Below are positions 57,886-64,000 of a DNA stretch of 64,000 nt, one piece after another (position 1 is the first letter of the stretch; every line of letters starts with the position of its first letter). A program made the translations under genes and the position numbers. The notes under the pieces are model-generated. The model was not told the DNA's origin. It did not search any database and saw nothing but the letters and a program-made list of their open reading frames with translations. The DNA is from Nevskia sp. (GTDB lineage: Bacteria > Pseudomonadota > Gammaproteobacteria > Nevskiales > Nevskiaceae): contig NZ_JAKFUM010000016.1 of assembly GCF_021732705.1 (NCBI RefSeq), positions 196,810 through 260,809 of the forward strand, given 5' to 3'.

Positions 57886-59394
57886 TCAGCCCGGGGCGAG
57901 CCGCACCAGCGTTGCATCGCCGGCATGGCGACCGGGCCACACCTTCAGCACCTCGGCCGTTTCCGGCCGCTCGCCGCCGAAGCACAGTCGCAGCGCCGCG
58001 CCATCCGGCTGGCGCAGGCGCTGGCCGGTCACCAGCTGCAGGTATTCGCCGAGCGGCCATTCCGGCGTCGGCGGCCGGAACTGGCGATTCAGCGGATTGC
58101 CGGAACGGATCGGGAAATCGGCCTGCGAGCACAGCGCCAACTGGCCGGTCAGCGACGTATCCGCCGCCAGCCAGTCGAGCGCCTCCTTGAGCTGGTGGGT
58201 CTTCTCGCCTTCCGCCCGCAGGCTGGCGGCCAGACCGTCGACCACCGGGACCGGAATCTCCAGCCGCAGCAAGGTCAGCAGGGCGAAGGTCGCCGCCACT
58301 GCCGCCACGCCGAGCGCACGCACCAGCACGAGGCGGGCTGCCGGAATCGCCAGACCATCGACCGTGATCAGCAGGCACGGCATCAGCACGTAGACCGTGT
58401 AGGTCGGAGAGCCGGTGCTGGTCGCCACCGGCAGCAGCGCGCAGATGCCGAGCAGTGCGGCCAGTCGCAGCCGCCGCTCGAACAGCGCCCGGATGCCGCA
58501 CACCAGAATCCACGCGAACGTCACCGGCAGGCCGATGACATGCAGGAGCGCCGAGACCGCCAGCGCCAGCCCGCCCAGCAGCAGCGGCGAGCCGCCATGG
58601 ACACGCCCGGCGACGGCCGCTGCCACCACGGCGAAGAAGCCGGCCAGCAGCGACAGCAGGACATTCAGCTCCAGCGCCCGATACGAGGTCAGCAGGCCGA
58701 GCACCGGATCGCCCGATGCCAGATCGCTGGAGCCGGACACCAGCAGCTTGGTCACCGCCGCGGCCACCACGATGGTGACTGTCACCGGCAGCGGCGACGG
58801 CCAGCGCCGGTCGCGCAGCGCCAGTTCCAGCCACGAGGCGCCGACGTAGGCCGCAAAGAACAGGAACGCGAAGGTGTGGAACATCGCGGCCAGTGCGGCC
58901 AGCAGCAGCAGCGACACGGCGCTGTTCCAGCCGGTATCGGCGGGCAGCCGCTCGCGGCCGAGCAGCCAGGCCAGGAACACCAGCAGCGGACCGTAGAACA
59001 CGCCGTGCAGATGGAACAGATAGATGTACGGCGAGAAGAACCCGGCCAGCGCCAGCAGCGCGGCGAAGCCGAACGCGAGACGTGCCGTCGATGCGCGCAG
59101 CGCCACCCACCAGGCCAGCACCGTGATCGCGAAGTTCAGCGCCTGCTGCAGCGCAATGCCCTGCGTCAGCTGCCAGCCGGTCCAGGCCATCGCGACGCCG
59201 AGCGGCCGCCAGGTCTGCACCGGGCGGATCGGATGCCAGTCGAACAGGTGCGCGATGCCGGCGCGCTGCATGTCGGTGACCCAGACCAGCGATTCGTTGT
59301 GGTGATCCCACGGAAAGCCGAGGCCGAACCACAGCCCGAGCGAGGCCACCGCGAGCACGGCGGCGAGACAGGTATCGAAACGGGAAGTCGGCAT
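57886..59394 (-). CDS. Large polytopic membrane protein, candidate polymerase or GT-C transferase
   Basis: Protein of 502 residues with about ten membrane segments spread over the first 380 residues and a soluble C-terminal part of about 120 residues. An early loop has the sequence GFPWDHHNES, where an Asp in the first loop is the pattern of GT-C transferases (PMT/ArnT type). It is convergent with the flippase gene and lies at the edge of the exopolysaccharide locus. It could be a lipid-linked sugar transferase or the missing Wzy-like polymerase; this is an inference from topology and position only. Confidence 0.6.
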   Translation of the reverse strand: MPTSRFDTCLAAVLAVASLGLWFGLGFPWDHHNESLVWVTDMQRAGIAHLFDWHPIRPVQTWRPLGVAMAWTGWQLTQGIALQQALNFAITVLAWWVALRASTARLAFGFAALLALAGFFSPYIYLFHLHGVFYGPLLVFLAWLLGRERLPADTGWNSAVSLLLLAALAAMFHTFAFLFFAAYVGASWLELALRDRRWPSPLPVTVTIVVAAAVTKLLVSGSSDLASGDPVLGLLTSYRALELNVLLSLLAGFFAVVAAAVAGRVHGGSPLLLGGLALAVSALLHVIGLPVTFAWILVCGIRALFERRLRLAALLGICALLPVATSTGSPTYTVYVLMPCLLITVDGLAIPAARLVLVRALGVAAVAATFALLTLLRLEIPVPVVDGLAASLRAEGEKTHQLKEALDWLAADTSLTGQLALCSQADFPIRSGNPLNRQFRPPTPEWPLGEYLQLVTGQRLRQPDGAALRLCFGGERPETAEVLKVWPGRHAGDATLVRLAPG

Positions 59395-59535
59395 CGGGCG
59401 GGAACGTGCGGGATCGATTCAGGTTGCAGTGCAGCAATCGCAGATGCGGATCATACGAAACCCGGCATCACCGCGACGTGCAATCGATCAAGGCGCCGGG
59501 TGGCAACTTCACTCCACTCCGCGCGCCATCGAGCC

Positions 59536-60726
59536 TCAGACGGCCAGCGCCAGCCGCTCGCTGCTGTACAGCCGCACGGCCAGCGCGCTCGCTGCCAGCG
59601 CCGCCAGCAAGGTGCCGGCCGTGCACAGCGCGAACGCGGCCAGGCCCGGCGCATCGCCGCGCGCCAGCTGGTTGATCAGCAGGCTCTGCCCGAGCAACGG
59701 CGTCGCCAGCATCCACGCCAGCGGCTTGATCGGGTTGATCACCAGCATCAGGCTCGGGATCGCCGGGATGATCATCAGGAACTGCAGATAGGTCTGCGCT
59801 TCGCGGAAGCTGCGGGCAAACGACGCGATGATGGTCTGCACCGCCGCGGCCAGCAGCGCGATCGGCATCAGCAGCGCCATCACGGCCAGCGCGGTCAGCG
59901 GCGACAGATCGAGATCGAAGCCGAGATCGTTGGTCGGCACGAACTTGAGCCCGATCGCGAACGCGATGATGCAGGTCACGACCGAGGCCGCCGCGAACAC
60001 GAAGGTCGCGGCCAGCTTGCCGGTCATGATCTGGCCGGGCGCGACCGGTGTCGTCATCAGCGGCTCCAGCGACTGCCGCTCGCGCTCGCCCGCCGTGGCG
60101 TCGATCGCCAGATACATGCCGCCGAGGAACGCGCACAGGATCAGGAAGTACGGCAGCATCGCCAGCAGCGTCGCGCCGCGGCTGCGGGCCGTCGACAGAT
60201 CATGGCGGGCGATCAGCAGCGGCCGGCCAAGCTGCGGATCGATGCCGCGCACCTGCAGCCGCAACGCCGCGATCTGGCCGCTGTAGGCGTCCAGCAGCGC
60301 CCGGATCCGGCCGAGCGTCGCGCGCGTCGTCTGCCGCGATTCATCGAGCAGCAGATCGACCTTCGCCGGCTCGCCGGCCCGCCAGGCCTCGCCGAATGCC
60401 GGGGTCAGCCGGACGATCACGTCCTCGTCCTGTGCGCGGATCGCGCCTTCCGGATCGGCCGGCGCCGCCTTGATCGTCACGCCCTGCTGGCGCAGGAAGC
60501 CGATCAGGTTCGGCGCGTGTTCGGCGCCGATCACCGGGATCGACAGCGACTTCTCGGCATCCTCGTTCTGCTTGCCGACGATGAACGCGGTCATCACCGC
60601 GAACAGCACCGGCCCGAACAGCGGCCCGTACAGCAGCGCCATGCCGAGCGCGCGTCGATCGCGCAGGTTCTCGCGCACTTCCTTGACGAAGACCGTCCAC
60701 CAGCCAAAGCGTGTTGATGCCTGCAT
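59536..60726 (-). CDS. ABC-2 transporter permease, NatB-like
   Basis: Permease of 396 residues. An N-terminal membrane helix (about 25-45), a large periplasmic domain (about 55-185) and five C-terminal helices form the NatB/ABC-2 layout; ATAGERERQSLEPLMTTP after the first helix of the C-terminal bundle is a family hallmark. The ATG at 60726 is chosen because an AGGA lies eight bases before it; a second ATG two codons upstream is too close to that site. The ATPase gene ends 198 bases upstream, and two hairpin repeats fill most of that space. Confidence 0.84.
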   Translation of the reverse strand: MQASTRFGWWTVFVKEVRENLRDRRALGMALLYGPLFGPVLFAVMTAFIVGKQNEDAEKSLSIPVIGAEHAPNLIGFLRQQGVTIKAAPADPEGAIRAQDEDVIVRLTPAFGEAWRAGEPAKVDLLLDESRQTTRATLGRIRALLDAYSGQIAALRLQVRGIDPQLGRPLLIARHDLSTARSRGATLLAMLPYFLILCAFLGGMYLAIDATAGERERQSLEPLMTTPVAPGQIMTGKLAATFVFAAASVVTCIIAFAIGLKFVPTNDLGFDLDLSPLTALAVMALLMPIALLAAAVQTIIASFARSFREAQTYLQFLMIIPAIPSLMLVINPIKPLAWMLATPLLGQSLLINQLARGDAPGLAAFALCTAGTLLAALAASALAVRLYSSERLALAV

Positions 60727-60782
60727 GACCATTTCCTGTTCGGTGTCGACCGACTGCTGTTCCACGCGTGTGCCGATGGCGG

Positions 60783-60856
60783 TGCCGGGGCTGCCGCCCA
60801 TTGATGTGACGCTCGACAGTGCCATTCAAGGCACTGTCGAAAGCGCGCGTCACATC
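60783..60856. repeat. Long hairpin repeat, copy 1
   Basis: First of two identical 74-base units. Arms GATGTGACGC and GCGTCACATC enclose TCGACAGTGCC and GGCACTGTCGA around the loop ATTCAA, giving a stem of more than 20 pairs with a small unpaired stretch. It lies between the ABC ATPase and permease genes. Confidence 0.85.
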
Positions 60857-60857
60857 C

Positions 60858-60931
60858 TGCCGGGGCTGCCGCCCATTGATGTGACGCTCGACAGTGCCAT
60901 TCAAGGCACTGTCGAAAGCGCGCGTCACATC
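60858..60931. repeat. Long hairpin repeat, copy 2
   Basis: Second identical 74-base unit, 75 bases after the first. Its end overlaps the last codons and stop of the ATPase gene (60925-60931). The two units together can form two adjacent hairpins or one long stem in the transcript between the cistrons. Confidence 0.85.
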
Positions 60932-61656
60932 AATCCTTCTCCTGATCCGATGACTTTGACGAAGACATCTTCGAGATTCGATTCGCCGGTCTGCGCCCGC
61001 AGTTCGTCGGCGGTGCCGGAGGCGACGACGCGCCCGCCGGCGACGACGACGATGTGGTCACACAGGGCGGCAACCTCTTGCATGATGTGACTCGAGAACA
61101 CGATGCAGCGGCCCTGCGCGCGCAGTTCGCGCAGGAAGCCGCGCATCGCGCGCGTCGCCATCACGTCGAGGCCGTTCGTGGGTTCGTCGAGCAGGATGTT
61201 CTGCGGGTCGTGGACCACGGCGCGGGCAATCGCGGTCTTGACCCGCTGGCCCTGCGAGAAGCCTTCGGTGCGGCGATGCTCGATGTCGCGCAGGTCCAGT
61301 GCCTGCACCAGCGCATCGGTCCGCGCCTTCAGCGTGGCGTCGTCGAGGCCCTGCAGGCGGCCGAAGTATTCGATGTTCTCGCGCGCGCTCAGGCGCTTGT
61401 ACAGGCCACGCGCGTCCGGCAGCACGCCGAGCCGCCGGCGCACGCCAACCGGGTCCTGCACGGTGTCGAGACCATCGACCTGCACGGTGCCGGTGTCCGG
61501 CTTCAGCAGCGCATAGAGCATGCGCAGGGTCGTGGTCTTGCCGGCACCGTTCGGGCCGAGCAGGCCGGTGATGCGGCCGTCGGCGGCGTGAAAGCTGACA
61601 TCGCGCACGGCGCTGACACCGCCGAACGACCGGCTCAGGTTCGTCGCAATGATCAT
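60925..61656 (-). CDS. ABC transporter ATP-binding protein, NatA-like
   Basis: ATPase of 243 residues that powers the downstream NatB-like permease. Walker A GPNGAGKTT is at about 34-42, the signature FSQGQRVKTAIAR in the middle and Walker B ILLDEPTNGLD after it. The start ATG at 61656 overlaps the stop of the alpha/beta hydrolase gene by four bases. Its stop is inside the second hairpin repeat, so insertion of the repeat may have set the present C-terminus. Substrate could be sodium, an antibiotic or a peptide-like molecule. Confidence 0.88.
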   Translation of the reverse strand: MIIATNLSRSFGGVSAVRDVSFHAADGRITGLLGPNGAGKTTTLRMLYALLKPDTGTVQVDGLDTVQDPVGVRRRLGVLPDARGLYKRLSARENIEYFGRLQGLDDATLKARTDALVQALDLRDIEHRRTEGFSQGQRVKTAIARAVVHDPQNILLDEPTNGLDVMATRAMRGFLRELRAQGRCIVFSSHIMQEVAALCDHIVVVAGGRVVASGTADELRAQTGESNLEDVFVKVIGSGEGLM

Positions 61657-63170
61657 GGCTGCGGCCCCAGGTAGCTGGTGAACGCCGGCGTGTTGCCGAA
61701 GCTGTTGAGACAGCTCGTGTCGAGCGCCGCCGGCTTCAGCGTGTCGACGAACACGGCGGCGAGCTTCGGCAGGCAGCCGCGCGTCATCACGATGTGGCCG
61801 CGTCCCCGGGCGACGAGGTGGCGGCTGTTCGACAGGGTTTTCGCGGCGATCTCGGCGAAACGCGGCGGCGTCACCGGATCCCACTCGCCGGACAGCAGCA
61901 GCACCGGCTTGTCCGACACCACCGGCTGCTTGAAGCCCGGCGGCCGCGTGCCGGTCGGCCAGACCGGGCACTGCGCACGCAGCAGGCGCACCAGCCCATT
62001 GCCGATCAGCCGGCCTGCGTCGGCCGGATCGTCCCGCAGTTCCGGCAGGTCCTCGGCGCAGATCACGGACAGTTCCATGCCGTGCGCGAGGCGTTCCGGC
62101 AGCTTGCGATACAGCGTCAGGCCCTGCGCCAGCAGCGGCTGCGGCCGACCGTGGGCGGCTTCGTCGATCAGCAGCGGCAGCAGCGCGGCCGATTCCGGGG
62201 CGTAGGCATACAGGCGCACGATGCCGGCGAGCGCATCGGCCGTCAGCGTTCGGGTGACCGGTTGCTGCGTCACCGGGTCCGGCAGCGTCACCGTCGGCGG
62301 CGCGGCTTGCAGCGACTGGCGCAGCGCCGCCAAGGTCGCCGCCGGATCGCCGAAGCGCTGGGCGCAGGCGGCGTCGGCGCGGCAGGCGGCGAAGATGCGA
62401 TCGAGCCCATCGTCGAGATTGCGCGCGTGACTCTGGCCCAGCGCTTCGTCCTGCGGCACCACGCCATCGAGGATCACCGAACGCAGGCTGTCCGGATGCG
62501 CCTGCAGATAGCTCAGGGCCACGCGGGTGCCGTACGAGCCGCCGACGAGGTTGTACTGCGGCTTGCCGAGGGCGGCGCGCAGGGTTTCCAGATCGCGGAT
62601 CGCGTCGGTCGTGGTGTAGAAGCGCGGATCGGCGCGATCCTTGACGCCATCGAGGCAGGCCTGCGCCAGTGCGCGCAGGCGTTCGGGCGTCGGCGCGGCT
62701 TCGTCGAACGCCTCGTCCTGACCGGGCCGCGGGCAGGCCAGCCGGTTCGATTCGCCGGTGCCGCGCTGATCGACCAGCAGCACGTGGCGGTCGCGCAGCA
62801 GCTTGCGGAACGCCGGCTGCACCTGATCGAAGGTCTCCACCGCGGACTGCCCGGGACCACCGGCGAGAAACACCAGCAGATCCGGCTTCGGTTTCGCCGA
62901 GCGCGCCGGGACCAGCGCCACGTTCAGCCGGATCTTCCGGCCTTCAGGATGGGCCGGGTCTTCGGCCACTTCGAACTTCGTGCAGTAGGCCTCGATGGCT
63001 TCGGCGCGCTGCTGGCCGCCGATATCGCAGGCCGTGAAACGCACCTGGCCGATCCGGCGATCATCAGCACGCGCCGCGACCGTGCCGAGGCCGATCGCGC
63101 CGGCGAGCAGCGGGGTGATCGTGCGGCGCATGGCAGCCGCCGTGAAGGATGTGGCGAACAGGCCTTTCAT
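61653..63170 (-). CDS. Secreted alpha/beta hydrolase, TAP/proline-iminopeptidase type
   Basis: Exported hydrolase of 505 residues. A signal peptide covers about the first 35 residues. The oxyanion segment FLAGGPGQSA is near residue 101, the nucleophile serine is in GGSYGTR near 213, and a C-terminal TAP-type domain holds the acid in GEWDPVTPP and the histidine in GRGHIVMTRGC. Tripeptidyl-aminopeptidase-like enzymes cleave peptides or esters in the periplasm. It sits between the XRE regulator gene and the ABC genes with four-base overlaps on both sides, so all are one operon. Confidence 0.83.
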   Translation of the reverse strand: MKGLFATSFTAAAMRRTITPLLAGAIGLGTVAARADDRRIGQVRFTACDIGGQQRAEAIEAYCTKFEVAEDPAHPEGRKIRLNVALVPARSAKPKPDLLVFLAGGPGQSAVETFDQVQPAFRKLLRDRHVLLVDQRGTGESNRLACPRPGQDEAFDEAAPTPERLRALAQACLDGVKDRADPRFYTTTDAIRDLETLRAALGKPQYNLVGGSYGTRVALSYLQAHPDSLRSVILDGVVPQDEALGQSHARNLDDGLDRIFAACRADAACAQRFGDPAATLAALRQSLQAAPPTVTLPDPVTQQPVTRTLTADALAGIVRLYAYAPESAALLPLLIDEAAHGRPQPLLAQGLTLYRKLPERLAHGMELSVICAEDLPELRDDPADAGRLIGNGLVRLLRAQCPVWPTGTRPPGFKQPVVSDKPVLLLSGEWDPVTPPRFAEIAAKTLSNSRHLVARGRGHIVMTRGCLPKLAAVFVDTLKPAALDTSCLNSFGNTPAFTSYLGPQP

Positions 63171-63355
63171 GGCTCGAACAGGTCCTCGATGCGGGTCTGG
63201 AACAGCGATGCGATGCGGAATGCCAGCGGCAGGCTCGGGTCGTACTTGCCGGTCTCGATCGCGTTGACCGTCTGCCGCGACACCTGCAGGCGCTCGGCGA
63301 GATCGGCCTGCGTCCAGCCCAGCACGGCGCGGCGATCCCTGATCGAATTCTTCAC
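63167..63355 (-). CDS. XRE-family helix-turn-helix regulator, 62 residues
   Basis: Small Cro/C1-type DNA-binding protein. The helix-turn-helix occupies the middle (WTQADLAERLQVSRQTVNAIE) and the ending SLFQTRIEDLFEP is typical of the YozG-like group. It starts at a GTG (63355) overlapping the stop of the small membrane-protein gene. Such regulators are usually encoded with a membrane protein of about 130 residues, as here, which may sense a signal or hold the regulator. It likely controls the promoter at 63766-63816. Confidence 0.85.
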   Translation of the reverse strand: MKNSIRDRRAVLGWTQADLAERLQVSRQTVNAIETGKYDPSLPLAFRIASLFQTRIEDLFEP

Positions 63356-63738
63356 CGGTAGCGCCACCACGACACCAGCAGGCCGTAGCCGCAGCCGACC
63401 GCGTTGGCGATCAGCACGCCGACCGGCGCGGCCCGCGGCATGCCGGCGAAGCCTTCGAGCAGGGTCACGGCGATGACGTAGGCCATCGACGCTGCAACAC
63501 CGTAGAGCAGCGATTCGAAATAGCGCGCGCGCTGCAGTTCGTCGATCCGGCGCAGGTTGCGGAACTCCAGCCAGCAGGCGCCGAGTGCCAGCGCCGTCGG
63601 CAGCACCACGGCCGCGTAACGCCACTGGCTGCCGTCCGGCACGCCGCGCAGCAGCAGCTTGGTCGCGATGATCGTGCCGAAGAACAGCACGACCCAGACG
63701 GTGTACTCGATCCAGTAATGCCTGCCGTAGAACGCCAT
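63352..63738 (-). CDS. Small integral membrane protein paired with the XRE regulator
   Basis: Protein of 128 residues with four hydrophobic segments (about 8-28, 40-57, 75-95 and 102-122) and a short charged loop RNLRRIDELQRARYFES between the second and third. Family not recognised by name, but membrane proteins of this size with this loop accompany YozG-like regulators. It is the first gene of a five-gene minus-strand operon. The ATG at 63738 is about 45 bases downstream of the predicted transcription start. Confidence 0.7.
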   Translation of the reverse strand: MAFYGRHYWIEYTVWVVLFFGTIIATKLLLRGVPDGSQWRYAAVVLPTALALGACWLEFRNLRRIDELQRARYFESLLYGVAASMAYVIAVTLLEGFAGMPRAAPVGVLIANAVGCGYGLLVSWWRYR

Positions 63739-63765
63739 GCCGGGGTCCCCGCTCGTGCGGCCTTG

Positions 63766-63785
63766 AAGTCAAGGTCGCTTGACTT
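63766..63785. promoter_or_regulatory. Inverted-repeat operator candidate
   Basis: AAGTCAAGGTCGCTTGACTT has perfect 7-base arms around a 6-base spacer and lies at the expected transcription start, just downstream of the -10 element. A degenerate second copy at 63811-63829 overlaps the -35 element. This arrangement fits autorepression by the XRE regulator encoded in the operon. Confidence 0.6.
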
Positions 63786-63787
63786 TC

Positions 63788-63816
63788 AGCCTAGTGCGGT
63801 CGAATTTTGATGTCAA
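63788..63816 (-). promoter_or_regulatory. Sigma-70-type promoter of the membrane protein/XRE/hydrolase/ABC operon
   Basis: On the minus strand, a perfect TTGACA (63811-63816) is separated by 17 bases from TAGGCT (63788-63793). It faces the small membrane-protein gene. The palindromic operator candidates overlap both ends. Confidence 0.6.
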
Positions 63817-64000
63817 GGACGTTTTACTTTCAGCCCCGCGTGGTCGCCTCGCGGTCGGGCAGCAGCGGCGCAATAGGTGTTTAACCCCACATAACCAGAC
63901 AAAAGCACCACATTGTGGGAGCGGGTCTCTCGGGAGCATCTTCCTTTCTGCCTCTCGCCGATCGTAGCGCAACAGGAGAGCAAGCTCACCAAACTTGTTT

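Noticed and set aside
57925..60717. 930-residue open frame on the plus strand
   Set aside because: Gln/Arg-rich shadow of the membrane protein and the ABC permease genes on the other strand.

Overview
The window reads as chromosomal DNA of a high-GC, free-living gammaproteobacterium. The gene set (XylM/AlkB-type monooxygenase, opgGH, olsBA, the EpsE/F/G exopolysaccharide export type, a ZnuD-like receptor) suggests Nevskiales/Solimonadaceae (Nevskia, Solimonas, Hydrocarboniphaga). That placement is inferred from gene content only; no rRNA gene is present. I found no tRNA, rRNA or CRISPR array. About 55 protein genes are supported. Very long ORFs opposite real genes are GC-driven shadows and are left out.

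Region 1 (1-11.0 kb) is a catabolic cluster. It holds a membrane di-iron monooxygenase with its own fused ferredoxin/flavin reductase (cut by the window edge), a MalT/AlkS-type regulator, methylmalonate-semialdehyde dehydrogenase, acyl-CoA dehydrogenase, a divergent acyl-CoA ligase and two short-chain dehydrogenases. Together they suggest terminal oxidation of a hydrophobic, probably branched or alkyl-aromatic substrate, then CoA activation and beta-oxidation-like steps. Region 2 (11.2-13.3 kb) is a sulfide/persulfide module: an ETHE1-type persulfide dioxygenase and two half-size YeeE/YedE transporters, divergent from a CsoR-family repressor with a candidate operator between them. Region 3 (13.3-18.5 kb) has an HDOD/GAF protein, a YCF48-like propeller, a renalase-like oxidase, and an HNH / zinc-ribbon / SprT run.

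Region 4 (18.4-21.1 kb) is a mobile, AT-richer island. A partly deleted tandem duplication carries a truncated HNH copy. A lipoprotein with a TTPTS-repeat tail lies between inverted arrays of a short motif, and beside it is a REP-associated tyrosine transposase with a disturbed 5' end. Region 5 (21.2-33.3 kb) is largely housekeeping and envelope: RNase T, OpgG-OpgH (osmoregulated glucans), OlsB-OlsA (ornithine lipids), LipA, a transglutaminase-like protein, a Crp-like regulator, a repeat-rich gap and a Rieske oxygenase. Region 6 (33.4-41.2 kb) has uvrA, ssb, a probable metal-uptake trio (small secreted CxxC protein, ZnuD-like receptor, MerC-like His-tailed protein) and a quinone oxidoreductase.

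Region 7 (41.3-59.4 kb) is an exopolysaccharide locus. It encodes the initiating sugar-phosphate transferase, a GMC oxidoreductase, a TagA/WecG transferase, an EpsL-like outer-membrane barrel, a TIGR04325 methyltransferase, a JmjC/cupin oxygenase, EpsE/EpsF/EpsG, a HAD-membrane fusion, two family-2 glycosyltransferases, a flippase and a large membrane protein. Several units carry sigma-54-like -24/-12 sequences. Region 8 (59.5-63.8 kb) is one minus-strand operon: small membrane protein, XRE regulator, secreted alpha/beta hydrolase, ABC ATPase and ABC permease. It has a readable promoter/operator, and two long hairpin repeats lie between the ABC genes.

Start codons were chosen by family alignment from memory and by ribosome-binding sites. 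Family names are recognition by eye, not database results.
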